A stretch of 64,000 nt of DNA, taken from the NCBI RefSeq assembly GCF_000002235.5, contig NW_022145610.1:35386266-35450265 (forward strand), read 5' to 3'. A program made the translations under genes and the position numbers. Each line of letters starts with the position of its first letter. Within the stretch, counting starts at the first letter, position 1. The DNA comes from Strongylocentrotus purpuratus (lineage: Eukaryota; Echinodermata; Echinoidea; Camarodonta; Strongylocentrotidae). Below, piece by piece: positions 31,676 to 42,582 of the stretch. The notes below the pieces were generated by a model. The model was not told the origin of the DNA. It saw nothing but the letters and a program-made list of their open reading frames with translations, and did not search any database.

Positions 31676-32206
31676 TGGAGTTTATCTTTAAAGATGATAA
31701 TGTTGATGACCATTCTGTTGCATGGAAGAAGGAAATGTATAACTGAAGTGTATACCAAATAATAATAAAAAACAAAACTGAAATCAATCATCTTGTTTCT
31801 ACAATTGTATTTTGGTATCTCAATCATGTATGCATGTCATTTATGTCTGTCTTACTTGTATGTATGCTTTCTCATCAAACAACAAAATCTGCCTTAAAAT
31901 ATCTGGATGAATTTTGAACTATAATAATATCAAATACAAAAAGGAACTACAACAATATATAAAATTGATACAAATATTAATACAACAACAACAACAATGT
32001 AGTTAACAGCAAAGTAATAAAACAAAAGGTCAGCTTCTCTCAAAATATGTCTGTGTAAATTTTGTGTTTTCTAAATATTTTTTTCTCTTCTTCCTTTTTT
32101 CCATCTTGCTGTGTCACATTTTAACTGGTCAAAATACTTTCAGAACATTTAGAAGAAGCAGTGTTCTCTATTCATCCCATTCTTGGTACATACATGTAAT
32201 TATATT
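31676..32206. other. No feature recognised; ends at the BEL insertion site
   Basis: AT-rich sequence with a short (CAA)n near 31985. The last five bases, ATATT (32202-32206), are the left copy of the target-site duplication of the BEL element. Confidence 0.5.
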
Positions 32207-32501
32207 TGTAGAGATATCTACATATGATCCTTGAGACAATGTGGTAATTTCATGGTTCTTTGTTTATTAACACTCAACTGAACTCCAATCATTTCCATAC
32301 ACCGGAATGTACAAAGTAGCAATAGTAGTAGTAGTTTAGTAGGTAAAACAAAGTTTTCCTTCCTTGAATCCGTGCCCACATCATATCATATCTGTAGTTT
32401 CCATGTGACAAGCCTAGCTACGTTTGTACAACAATTCCAGTCAATCTACGGTATCCTTAAAACAAAAACTAAATTTGGCTTCTTATAACTTGATCCTTAC
32501 A
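32207..32501 (-). repeat. BEL 3' LTR
   Basis: 295 bp, beginning TGTAGAGATATC and ending GATCCTTACA on the plus strand (the element is in reverse). It is preceded by target duplication ATATT. It matches the other LTR with no difference I can see. Confidence 0.95.
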
Positions 32502-32516
32502 TTCCTCCCCCCAGTT
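32502..32516 (-). promoter_or_regulatory. Polypurine tract for plus-strand priming
   Basis: On the minus strand CTGGGGGGAGGAAT abuts the 3' LTR start, the expected position and composition for an LTR-element polypurine tract. Confidence 0.85.
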
Positions 32517-34480
32517 GCAGCTAGAGGGTGCAACGATTAACATTTATTTAACCAAAACTTAATTGTCCATCACTGATGTAAATTAACAAAATACCAACTG
32601 TTATCTACATGTATTATCAAATGTTTACAACCATTTTCTGTATATTGTCTCATAACCTAGTTTCTACATTAAATTCAAACACTTTCTATTTATATAATAC
32701 CTAACTGTTTCCAAAACAAATCGTAATCACAATGAGATGTAACACTTATCTCTCTATACTCTGCCAATTTCTACTATCTAAATGCACAGAAATGACAGAA
32801 TACACTAAATTCTGCAAAATCAAGCTTTATCCCTGGATTACTATAAACATTCCTGTATCAACTCAACAAAGGCATCCAATACAAAATCATCATGAATCAA
32901 TGATAGCTTTAAACCAAAATATTTTCAATGTTTACTCATAGCTGTCAAACTTCTGTCAAACTTTTGTCAAAATGTAATACCTATGGTAATTAAATTATCA
33001 AAACACCATTTTCGTTATAATTGCCTTTCAAAAAATAACTCTGGAAATAAACCAGTAATATGAAATCCAAACACAAGAATAATTAGTGGCTGTATTTACT
33101 ACCTTTAACATTTTTCCTTTTGTTTTTACTTAAACATAAAACAATTTCTGAACACCTTCAATTGAACTGAACTGATGTACATGTATACATCAACATAAAA
33201 GGAACATTCAAATAACGTAGATGCACATGTACTTTCAAACAATAGAGAAAAGGAAATATTTAGCATTGTGCATAATACCATCTTCATACATGTAATACTT
33301 ATACTTCTGCTTGAACATTAACCTTGTTCTTTCTATTTGCATATATCAATCTGTCCGAAGTTTACCTGCATGACTGAAGTCACATTGTGGATTGACTACT
33401 AAGCACATGCAAATATCCTTGCCATTTGCACATAAAACTAAATAACATTCCTTACTTCACTTAAACATGTTAATCCTCAATTTAAATATAACACTCTGGA
33501 CTTCCTTATAATGCTCTACACTGCAGAGTGCAGACACATATATTTAAATCTTTTCATTCATGTTAATGTTCTGAACATCTAATGAAATGAAATTTCTAAC
33601 TTTCTATGTCAACAAATACACTGTTTTCAAAAACACTTTCTCCCTTTAACCCTATTTGAGTTCTCTCTTTCTGGTATGTTTTATATTAACAAAATGTATC
33701 TGATTTTAACTCTGAGACTAATTCAATCATTACCTTGAACAAATTTTTAACAAAATATTCTCTTTTAATTATTTGTGTACATGTATGTTCAATCATCCTC
33801 AATTTAAACATCCCAATTGTGATAACACAAAGAAATATTGAAACTCAACAAACTTACATATATACATGTATGAATATAAAACATCAAATTTCAAAACAAA
33901 CATTTCAGTCATGAATAGCATTTCACAGAGTTCAACTTAAACAGTTTGAAAGTTCAATAGTTCGTTCCAGTTCATGTTCATATCCTTTATCGTTCTTGCA
34001 AAGCATAAACAATATTCGGTGCTGACTTATCATAATTAAATGTCTTAAATTGACATCCTTTCATGGAAGCGTCTTCTCTTGAATTCACGTAAAACTTTGC
34101 TCTCTTGCAATTCGCGTGTTGACAAAATCATCCTGTGTAAATTCGCGACTTGACATATGTTGATCCAATGCAAATTCGCGATTAAACATGTGTTGATCCA
34201 ATGCAAATTCGCGATTAAATATGTGTTGATCCTGTATTGGCTCATTATCACAAATGATTACCAATTACTAGCCAAAGGGCTATTAATATTTTACTTCTCA
34301 CTTTAACACAAACACAAAATTTCACTGGCGCTCTGAATTCCACTTGTTCGCTTGATCCAAACACAAATTGCTTCATTTGCTTGATATCCTCCTCCAATAA
34401 TGATTCAAAGCACATCCACTTAAAGGCACTTTCACATATTATACATATAGATCCTTTCATAAATTTGAGACAAACTCCAT
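32517..34480 (-). other. BEL 3' non-coding region
   Basis: About 2 kb between the end of the polyprotein and the polypurine tract, AT-rich, without a long open frame. Near 34100-34235 a unit of about 35 bp, with TGCAAATTCGCGA and TGTTGATCC, is repeated three to four times. Some BEL elements carry env here; this one does not show one. The short frames at 34045-34251 and 34248-34622 have no recognisable domain. Confidence 0.7.
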
Positions 34481-37400
34481 TCAAATTTCCTGCTCCAGTA
34501 GAATACACAACTTGGTTACTGGTCTTACTAGCGATGTTGTTGCAGTTTTCACTTTCGCTCTGCGGACGAACCCCTTGTTGTCTGGCATAACCTCTTGCAC
34601 TCGGGCCATGGACCAGGAACATCTGTGCGCTGTTTCGTCTATGACGAGTACAATGTCCCCCACCTGAAGGTTACGACTTGGCTGCAGCCACTTTTGTCGG
34701 CGTTGTAGAGAAGGCAGGTACTCTCGCACCCACCTCTTCCAGAATAGGTCTGCCAAGTACTGCATCTGTTTCCACCGCTTCTTTGCGTAGATGTCCTTGT
34801 CGTCGAAGATCCCTGGAGGTAGCGTCGTTGAACCCTTCATAGTCAGCAAGCTGTTTGGTGAGATTAAATCCAGATCATTTGGGTTGTCTGAACATCGGGT
34901 AAGAGGCCTACTATTTATGACGGCCTCCACTTCACACATGAATGTATGGAGCTGCTCCTCATTCTGGTAGGACTTTAGATACTGCTCTCTCATGACTGCA
35001 CACAGTATCTTTCTGACTGTTCTAATTTGGCGTTCCCATACTCCCCCCTGATGGGAACCAGCAGGAGGATTGAAATGCCATTTCATGCCATGGTTTGCAT
35101 GAAAGTTGATCAGCTGGTCTTGATTCAGCTCCTTTAATGCCTGCTTCAGTTCCCTTTCAGCTCCTACTAAATTTGTACCATTATCCGAGAACATCTCTTT
35201 CATAGGTCCTCGGCGGCTGATGAAGCGACGAATAGCCTCAATACAGGAGCTTGTGTCTAGACTCGATGCAACTTCAATGTGCACCCCTCTGCAGGACAGG
35301 CATGTGAAGATTACGCCATATCTTTTCCTTATGCTTCTTCCACACTTTATTTCAAAAGGACCAAAATAGTCCATGCCAACTCTGGTGAACGCCGGCTCGT
35401 CACTCTGAACTCGACTTCTTGGAAGTTCTGCCATTTTCTGATGACCAGCCTTTCCTTGGTTCTTTCTGCAAATGATGCATTTCCTTGCTATGTTTCGTGC
35501 TAAAACTCCAGCTCCTACCACCCAGAATTTCTGTCGTAATTCAGCTACCATGTGATTTTGTCCCTGATGACCAACTCTCCTATGGATGTATTGCATTAAA
35601 AGAGTGGTTACATGATGCTTCTTTGGTAGGATGTATTGATGTTTAGCACTGCTTGGAATCTGGGCATTCTGCAACCTTCCACCTACTTGAAGTAACCCAT
35701 TGCTCAATTCTGGATCAAGGTTACTAAGGGTAGAGCGTTTTGGTACTCCTTTCTCTTCTCCGTGACCAGCCAGTCGTTTCATTTCCTCTGGGAATGATTC
35801 AAGTTGCAATTGTTTAACAATTGCGACTTCGGCATCTTCAATGTCCTTATTTATCAGGCTGAACATTTCACTGGAATTGCCATCTATTCCTTTCCCCTTT
35901 CCTTGTAGCATTTTCTTGAACTTCAATATCCAGGCAACTCCTCGTTTCAGCTTATCCCAATCAGAATAGTACGACAGGAGTGCACTTATTGGATCCTCCT
36001 TGTTTATCATTGTGGCATGAATGTGAGTCTCATCCAAATCTCCTGACATAGTATCATCAGCTTTCTCCATTCTTGCTGGAGCTTTCACACCCTCAGATGG
36101 CCATATTTCTTCAGACCGCTTTAGGAATTCTGGGCCTTCAAACCATTCCTTCTTCTTGGTTAGTTCACTGGCATCCAATCCCCTGGATGCATGATCTGCC
36201 GGGTTTAACTTGGTAGGAATGTACTTCCACTGATTTGTCTCTGATCCATCTCGGATGATACTCAGTCTGTTTGTCACAAATACTGGATATCTGGCAGTTT
36301 CGTTGGCAATGTATTTCAGAACTGTTTGACTGTCCGTCCAAAATACTGTCTCATCCAACTCCATATTCATTTCCCTCTTGATCATACTGTCTTGCTTTAC
36401 TGCGAGTGTTGCAGCAGTTAACTCCATCTTAACAATAGTGTGAGGCTTCAGTGGGGCAACCCTGGCTTTGGCTGTCAAAAATGCCACATGAACCTCTTCA
36501 TTCTCATCTGTCTGTCTCAAGTAGGTCACAACACCATAGCCATCCATGCTAGCATCGGCAAAGTGGTGCAGCTGTCTGTTTGTTACTATACCAAAGTTCT
36601 TTGGTTTTAGACATCTTTCAGTCTTCACCTGGTCAAGATTTTGTAGCTCATTCATCCAATGTTCCCATTCCATTTTCTGCTTTTCAGGGATTGACTGGTC
36701 CCAGTCCAATTTAGCTTGGCACAATTCTTGCAGAATTATCTTAGCCTTCAGAACGAATGGTGCTGCTAGCCCGAAGGGATCATAGACTGAGCTCATTACT
36801 GATAGGATGTTTCGGCGAGTAGCCTTTCTTGACATTTCTTTCAATTTGAAGCCTAACTGGTCATTTTCTGGATCCCATCTCACACCAAGAGCTCGTTCAG
36901 TTGGAAGAACTTCCCTTTGTAAGTCCAAATCCTTCAATTCAACGGCATGTTCCTCCTTTGGAATGGAATCCAAGACCTCTCGTCTGTTGCTTGACCATTT
37001 GGTTAACTTGAAGCCTCCCTTGGACAACACTTGTCTTAATGATTCAGCTAGATCAATGCCTTCTTGGGGTGTTGATACTGACTTCAGAAAATCATCAACG
37101 TAAAAGTCTTTCTGTATGGCATCTAGGACTTCTTCCTTTGCACAACCTTCATTGTCCTTTGCTGTTCTTTTCAGGGCATAATTCGAACAACTGGGAGAAG
37201 ATGTAGCCCCAAAAAGATGGACTAGCATTCTGTAGGCTACTGGCTCTTTGGTGATATCCCCCTCAGGCCACCACAAGTAACGCAGCATGTCGCATTGGTC
37301 TGGTGTAACTTTCACCTGATAGAACATAGACTGTATATCTGCCATTATAGCCACTTTCTCTTTCCTCCATCTGAGGAGAACACCAAGCAATCTGTTGGTT

Positions 37401-40400
37401 AGATCTGGTCCTTGTAGGAGTTCCTGATTAAGAGACTTTCCTTTGTAGCTGATAGGACAATTGAAGACTACTCTAATCTTTCCTGGCTTTTGGGGATGAT
37501 ACACCCCATGGTGAGGGATATACCATACCTTCCCATCATGTCTGTCCAAGTCTGCTTCTGGAACCTTCTCTGCATAGCCTTGCTTTTCCAGATCATTCAT
37601 GAATGTGGTGTACTGTTCATGGATTTCCTTGTTCTTTGATAACTTCTGTCCTTGTCTTTCAAGAAATCTTTCAGCTTGGTCCTTGTTGTTAGGCATAGCC
37701 ACATCTCTCTGCTTTAAGGGCAGATCCATCTGATAATGATTGTCTTTCTTAGTGATAGATTTCTCCATTATGTCCAAGAAATTCTTGTCGTCAACTGACA
37801 GGCCCTCTCTGTGATCACTTAGTCTCTCTGTAAATTCCATATTGCAGAAGTCTTTGAATTTCCGTTCTAATTCCTCTTGTCTAGGAATGATGGAAACTTC
37901 TTCCTGTTTACAAAAACAGACTTTGTGAATATCTGCTTGCTCATGAGCTTGTATACCATACACGAGCCAACCTAGCCTTGAGCGGATAGCATATGGTTCT
38001 TCGATGTCACCAGCTTTAATTTCTAGAGGCATCGATGCTGACGGAACGTTGGCTCCAATCATGAGAGTTACCCTTGAAATAGAGTTGCGGTTACTTATTT
38101 CGGGCAATTCTATGTCCTTCAGATGTTTCCATCGTTTCAGATCCTTTTGAGTTGGAGCATCTGAAACTGTCACTGGTATACCATCTTTGACATAGATGGG
38201 CGGAAGATTGATGAATTCCTTCTCCTTTACTCCTGCGATCTGCAGCTCATCTACAGTGACTTCTGTATCTATCACTTCTTCAAGATTCAATGTCTTGACT
38301 ATTAGCTTGGTTTTCCTAGTTCTTGCATGCAGCCTTTGGGTAAGTTCTGTGTCACAGAAGACTGTTCCGCATCCATTATCTATGAATGCATAAGTTGATA
38401 TGCATCTGTCATTTCCTTTGTGCTTCACGATGACTGGAACTATCGTCATGCACGTCGATGTCTGGGGTTTTCCTCCAACACTTTTCTTCACATTGGTAGA
38501 CCCTGAAGAGATCTTTCCAGCTTCACTTTGCACATCGGTAGATGTTGAAGCATCATTGGTGGTTTTCCTTGTATTTCCTTCTCCGTCTTTCATCCACCTG
38601 GGATCATGCATTAGAGTGTTGTGCATCCTGTCGCAGACATCACACTTGATCTTACTCTTGCATTCCTTTTTCAGATGTTTTGGTTTCAGGCATCGGAAGC
38701 AGAGGCCTTTCCTTTTACATTGCTCTGATCTTTCTTCAACTGTCAAGGCTTCAAATTTTCGGCACTCGTCAATAACATGCCTTGAGTTGGTGCCACAGAA
38801 AGTACAACTTGGTTCCCTATTGTCCTTCTGCTCCCTATCCTGTTGTGTAGCTGTACCAAATGCCTTTGTGCTTCTTGATTTTTGTAGTTTTTCTTTCTCA
38901 TCTTTATTGTAGGAAGCATTTTTCTCAGTCCTCTGATATCCCAATCCCTGTACCATGGGATCGTTAATGTTTCTTTCAGTCTGTATGACGAACTGTGCAA
39001 GGTCGTCCAGGGTGGGATTCCTATTGGCAATATCACGAGTCAGGCCTACTCGTGAGATCCACTTCTGTTGGAGATACAAGGGTAGTTTGCTTGCCAGAAC
39101 TCTCAGAAAACTTGCACTATCCATGCCTCCTAAGTCCCCTGCTGCTCTAACATGTGAGCAATTATTGAGGTATATTGCGAATTTTCGCAATCCTTGCCTA
39201 TCTCCTGATCGTATCTGCTCCCAGGCAATTGCCCTTTCCTTGTATGCATTTATTATGTTACTCTGCTTTCCATAGTCTCTGTGTAGCATGGACTTGGCAG
39301 TCTCATATGCCCTCTTACTTGGTTGTATGTGGGGGCATTCTCGAATAAGCTCATGCGCTTCTCCTCGTGTGTATTTTAGTAGAAGCTCTAGTCTTCTGAA
39401 AGGTTCATCAGTTCTCTTTTCAACCACATATTCAAAATTCCTTATAAAGGTAAGGTAATCAAGTGGATCCCCATTGAACGGCTCGAGATCTGGCGATGGT
39501 AGACTGTTTTCTGCAGTGAATCTAATCATCTCCCTAAGCATCTGTTTGGTGGCTCCTTCTTCATTGCTCACAGGTTCCTTACGAAAGGCTTGTTCTTGTT
39601 CTTGTCCACGATCACGGAAAGAATCACCTCTAACTTGATCTCGTTCTTGTCTACGATCACGGAAAGAATCACCTATTACTTGTTCTCGTTCTTGTCCACG
39701 ATCATGGAAAGAGTCTCCTCTAACTTGATCTCGTTCTTGTCCACGTTCACCGACAAAATCACCTCTAACTCGTTCTTGTCCACGATCACGGAAAGAATCA
39801 CCTATTACTTGTTCTCGTTCTTGTCCACGATCACGGAAAGAATCACCTTCCACTTTCCATTTCTGTAGCTCTTCCTCTGAATCTTGTTGTAGAAGCTTCA
39901 ATTCTGCTTGCAAGAGAATAGCAGTCTTTTGTCTTTCAATCTCCGCTTCTTCATCCTTCAACAGCTGACTCTTTCTCAAATTCTCAGCCTTTTCTTTTGC
40001 AATTCGTATTTCTTGTTCGGCTTGTTCCATTTCATGTTGTTTTTGAAGTGTTCTCAGTTTCTTCTCAAGTTCACTCGTTTGATGTAAGGCTATCAACTTT
40101 GCTTTAAGTTGTCTTTCCTTCTTTCTCTCTCTTTCTCTCCTCTTTGCAGTACTGGCAGAAGAGGCCGATGATCCACATAATGACAATGTGGATTCTGAGT
40201 CATCTTGATCTTCTTTCCCATTCTCTAGATCTCTTTCTCTAGCAAAGCTCCTTGTTGCACCACTCTCCTTATCATCAACATGATCAATATCATTGCCACT
40301 GGCATTGCTCAGTTCCTTATCTTTCACGACATGATCGATATCATTGCCATTGGCATTGCTCAGTTCCTTATCTTTCCCACCTGGGGATTTGGGAGTAGTA

Positions 40401-40414
40401 TTCCCATCCAGCAT
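34481..40414 (-). CDS. BEL/Pao gag-pol polyprotein
   Basis: A single uninterrupted 1977-codon frame. In order: an 18-residue duplication (KDKELSNA.GNDIDHV); a charged coiled coil at about 90-185; six degenerate 'GDSFRDRGQERxQV' repeats at about 190-290; a DUF1759-type gag core from about 310; CCHC knuckles at about 545-600 (CFRCLKPKHLKKEC); a DUF1758-like aspartic protease (FIDNGCG, about 678); reverse transcriptase with FYVDDF (about 1105); RNase H (FADAS.DG, about 1287); an HHCC zinc finger (about 1613); an integrase core with D, D and E in MDYFGPF, FSDNGTN and GGVWER (about 1682, 1742, 1792); and a C-terminal DUF5641-like GDIVLV module. The order PR-RT-RH-IN with DUF1759/1758 is diagnostic of BEL/Pao. 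In the protease, DNG replaces the usual D-[ST]-G. No stop or frameshift interrupts it, so it may be active. Confidence 0.97.
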   Translation of the reverse strand: MLDGNTTPKSPGGKDKELSNANGNDIDHVVKDKELSNASGNDIDHVDDKESGATRSFARERDLENGKEDQDDSESTLSLCGSSASSASTAKRRERERKKERQLKAKLIALHQTSELEKKLRTLQKQHEMEQAEQEIRIAKEKAENLRKSQLLKDEEAEIERQKTAILLQAELKLLQQDSEEELQKWKVEGDSFRDRGQEREQVIGDSFRDRGQERVRGDFVGERGQERDQVRGDSFHDRGQEREQVIGDSFRDRRQERDQVRGDSFRDRGQEQEQAFRKEPVSNEEGATKQMLREMIRFTAENSLPSPDLEPFNGDPLDYLTFIRNFEYVVEKRTDEPFRRLELLLKYTRGEAHELIRECPHIQPSKRAYETAKSMLHRDYGKQSNIINAYKERAIAWEQIRSGDRQGLRKFAIYLNNCSHVRAAGDLGGMDSASFLRVLASKLPLYLQQKWISRVGLTRDIANRNPTLDDLAQFVIQTERNINDPMVQGLGYQRTEKNASYNKDEKEKLQKSRSTKAFGTATQQDREQKDNREPSCTFCGTNSRHVIDECRKFEALTVEERSEQCKRKGLCFRCLKPKHLKKECKSKIKCDVCDRMHNTLMHDPRWMKDGEGNTRKTTNDASTSTDVQSEAGKISSGSTNVKKSVGGKPQTSTCMTIVPVIVKHKGNDRCISTYAFIDNGCGTVFCDTELTQRLHARTRKTKLIVKTLNLEEVIDTEVTVDELQIAGVKEKEFINLPPIYVKDGIPVTVSDAPTQKDLKRWKHLKDIELPEISNRNSISRVTLMIGANVPSASMPLEIKAGDIEEPYAIRSRLGWLVYGIQAHEQADIHKVCFCKQEEVSIIPRQEELERKFKDFCNMEFTERLSDHREGLSVDDKNFLDIMEKSITKKDNHYQMDLPLKQRDVAMPNNKDQAERFLERQGQKLSKNKEIHEQYTTFMNDLEKQGYAEKVPEADLDRHDGKVWYIPHHGVYHPQKPGKIRVVFNCPISYKGKSLNQELLQGPDLTNRLLGVLLRWRKEKVAIMADIQSMFYQVKVTPDQCDMLRYLWWPEGDITKEPVAYRMLVHLFGATSSPSCSNYALKRTAKDNEGCAKEEVLDAIQKDFYVDDFLKSVSTPQEGIDLAESLRQVLSKGGFKLTKWSSNRREVLDSIPKEEHAVELKDLDLQREVLPTERALGVRWDPENDQLGFKLKEMSRKATRRNILSVMSSVYDPFGLAAPFVLKAKIILQELCQAKLDWDQSIPEKQKMEWEHWMNELQNLDQVKTERCLKPKNFGIVTNRQLHHFADASMDGYGVVTYLRQTDENEEVHVAFLTAKARVAPLKPHTIVKMELTAATLAVKQDSMIKREMNMELDETVFWTDSQTVLKYIANETARYPVFVTNRLSIIRDGSETNQWKYIPTKLNPADHASRGLDASELTKKKEWFEGPEFLKRSEEIWPSEGVKAPARMEKADDTMSGDLDETHIHATMINKEDPISALLSYYSDWDKLKRGVAWILKFKKMLQGKGKGIDGNSSEMFSLINKDIEDAEVAIVKQLQLESFPEEMKRLAGHGEEKGVPKRSTLSNLDPELSNGLLQVGGRLQNAQIPSSAKHQYILPKKHHVTTLLMQYIHRRVGHQGQNHMVAELRQKFWVVGAGVLARNIARKCIICRKNQGKAGHQKMAELPRSRVQSDEPAFTRVGMDYFGPFEIKCGRSIRKRYGVIFTCLSCRGVHIEVASSLDTSSCIEAIRRFISRRGPMKEMFSDNGTNLVGAERELKQALKELNQDQLINFHANHGMKWHFNPPAGSHQGGVWERQIRTVRKILCAVMREQYLKSYQNEEQLHTFMCEVEAVINSRPLTRCSDNPNDLDLISPNSLLTMKGSTTLPPGIFDDKDIYAKKRWKQMQYLADLFWKRWVREYLPSLQRRQKWLQPSRNLQVGDIVLVIDETAHRCSWSMARVQEVMPDNKGFVRRAKVKTATTSLVRPVTKLCILLEQEI

Positions 40415-40477
40415 AATTGCAATTTACTTGATAAAAATTCCTTTCAAATCAGCAGTAACGTGTAGAGCTATAGAGTC

Positions 40478-40575
40478 TAGCCGATTTCACTTCAAAGTTT
40501 CATTTCATTCAGCCGATTTCACTTCTGAGTTTCATTTCATTCAGCCGATTTCACTTCTGAGTTTCATTTCATTGA
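40478..40575 (-). repeat. BEL leader tandem repeat, 3 x about 31 bp
   Basis: AGCCGATTTCACTTC followed by (T)GAGTTTCATTTCATTC is repeated three times between the 5' LTR and the gag start. Immediately after the LTR (40709 leftwards) no TGG-starting tRNA primer site is visible. Confidence 0.85.
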
Positions 40576-40709
40576 ATTACTCACTGTGTCACGTCACGTC
40601 AGACTTTAGTACTTGTGCAGTGTTCGCGAGTATCACGCCCGGGGGCTTTGCCGTGTCGAATTCCTTCTTCCATGCAGTATCCGTTGAAGAATCGACTTTG
40701 TTTTACTAA

Positions 40710-41004
40710 TGTAGAGATATCTACATATGATCCTTGAGACAATGTGGTAATTTCATGGTTCTTTGTTTATTAACACTCAACTGAACTCCAATCATTTCCA
40801 TACACCGGAATGTACAAAGTAGCAATAGTAGTAGTAGTTTAGTAGGTAAAACAAAGTTTTCCTTCCTTGAATCCGTGCCCACATCATATCATATCTGTAG
40901 TTTCCATGTGACAAGCCTAGCTACGTTTGTACAACAATTCCAGTCAATCTACGGTATCCTTAAAACAAAAACTAAATTTGGCTTCTTATAACTTGATCCT
41001 TACA
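40710..41004 (-). repeat. BEL 5' LTR
   Basis: 295 bp, the same sequence as 32207-32501. It is followed by target duplication ATATT at 41005-41009. The element's promoter and polyadenylation signals are expected here. Confidence 0.95.
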
Positions 41005-41009
41005 ATATT

Positions 41010-41647
41010 GTTGAGCTTTAAAAAAAAAGCGAAATCTTAGGTGGGCGATTTCACAACAAGAAGATAATGATAAAGGAATTCAACCTACGATTGAAATGTC
41101 AAACTGAGGGCACGCAACTACTCATATAACGCAGAACAAATGGGAACCGTGGAATGTGAATGTGTCTTAACCCGGCCGGTCAGTACACTGTACAGACAGC
41201 CTGAAAGTTCATTCGGTGTTCAAATCTTTCTTAAGACTATAACGAGATGTTCATGAACCGATTAAGAGAGATTCGAAACTGTTTTGTCTTTCCAAAGAGC
41301 TGTCTATTAGTTTGACTGAAATCAGTGTGACTGGAATGGAAAAAGGACCCCCCCCCCCGCCCGTTTCTTGTATCACAAGTTTTGAATTTCCGACAACTAT
41401 ATATCTGTATTTGGGGTAGTTAAACCTCTACTATTTAAAGGTTGAAGGCTCCACTATTCTTTTATATTTTTTCAGTAGTAAAATAGGAGAGGGTTGACAG
41501 ATGTACAGTCGGACTAAACCTTAACAAAAAATTAAACTTAATATTTCAAAGATACTTTTACGTTATCAAAGAAATCAGAGAGACTGATAGCAAACAAAAA
41601 GGGCGTCATTTCACAAAGATTTTTTTTAGAGGGGGGGGGGGGGGGGG
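41010..41647. other. No gene recognised; C-run and G-run
   Basis: Sequence between the BEL element and the large inverted repeat. It contains a short C-run at about 41350 and a G-run at about 41631-41648 that abuts the inverted repeat. No exon-like sequence was seen. Confidence 0.4.
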
Positions 41648-42582
41648 GCGAATTTTTTTTCCGTACTCGAGAGGGCAAATACCCCATGTGCGCATGCGCG
41701 TGGACTTGTGATTTCTCTGCTACTTCCCATACGAAATGTACATGTATTCGCATGTACTGTGCACGATTCGCGTTCTACGAGTAAACGATGGCATAGTAGT
41801 CTTCAAACACAGACTCTGATTTGCCAGTTTGACAAAACAATTACGCATATATCGTGCGTAGCAATAGTACTAGTATTCAAGTCTGAGTAGTTGTATGATT
41901 CAGACATTTTAGTGCTTACAGAAATGCATCCCAAATTGAATAGCATGGTATAGTAGTCTGCAAGCACAGACGCTAATCGGACAGTTTGACAACATAGTGT
42001 CTTGAGTAGTGCTTTATATTCAAATATGTGTAGTTTTATGATTCAGACCCTACTGGTGCGTGTATTGGAAAGGCATCTCAACTTGCACTATTTTGTCAAA
42101 CTGTCAGATTAGCGTCTGTGCTTGCAGACTACTATGCCACTCTGCAAGTTGAGATGCCTTTCCAATACACGCACCAGTAGGGTCTGAATCATAAAACTAC
42201 ACATATTTGAATATAAAGCACTACTCAAGACACTATGTTGTCAAACTGTCCGATTAGCGTCTGTGCTTGCAGACTACTATACCATGCTATTCAATTTGGG
42301 ATGCATTTCTGTAAGCACTAAAATGTCTGAATCATACAACTACTCAGACTTGAATACTAGTACTATTGCTACGCACGATATATGCGTAATTGTTTTGTCA
42401 AACTGGCAAATCAGAGTCTGTGTTTGAAGACTACTATGCCATCGTTTACTCGTAGAACGCGAATCGTGCACAGTACATGCGAATACATGTACATTTCGTA
42501 TGGGAAGTAGCAGAGAAATCACAAGTCCACGCGCATGCGCACATGGGGTATTTGCCCTCTCGAGTACGGAAAAAAAATTCGC
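41648..42582. repeat. Large indel-free inverted repeat, 2 x 440 bp with 55-bp loop
   Basis: The left arm 41648-42087 and right arm 42143-42582 are the same length and reverse-complementary. Sixty consecutive codons read at 41708-41890 (plus) are identical to those at 42340-42522 (minus). Each arm contains about 152-bp sub-repeats marked by ATAGTAGTCTTCAAACACAG / ATAGTAGTCTGCAAGCACAG and CAGTTTGACAA, and the loop holds one further inverted partial unit. Both outer edges abut poly-G. No coding function is evident; the short ORFs mirror each other. Confidence 0.95.

Larger units (their letters stand above)
32207..41004 (-). mobile_element. Full-length BEL/Pao LTR retrotransposon
   Basis: An 8.8-kb element with 295-bp TG...CA LTRs at 32207-32501 and 40710-41004 that appear identical base for base. 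The target duplication ATATT is present at 32202-32206 and 41005-41009. It is transcribed right to left: 5' LTR at 40710-41004, one gag-pol ORF (40414-34481), then about 2 kb of non-coding DNA and a polypurine tract beside the 3' LTR. LTR identity and the intact ORF imply a recent insertion. No env-like frame was seen. Confidence 0.97.

Noticed and set aside
34248..34622. Possible env-like ORF after BEL pol
   Set aside because: Overlaps the polyprotein C-terminus in another frame; no signal peptide, transmembrane segment or glycoprotein pattern.
39590..39868. Plus-strand 92-codon repeat ORF
   Set aside because: Antisense of the GDSFRDR repeat region of the BEL polyprotein.
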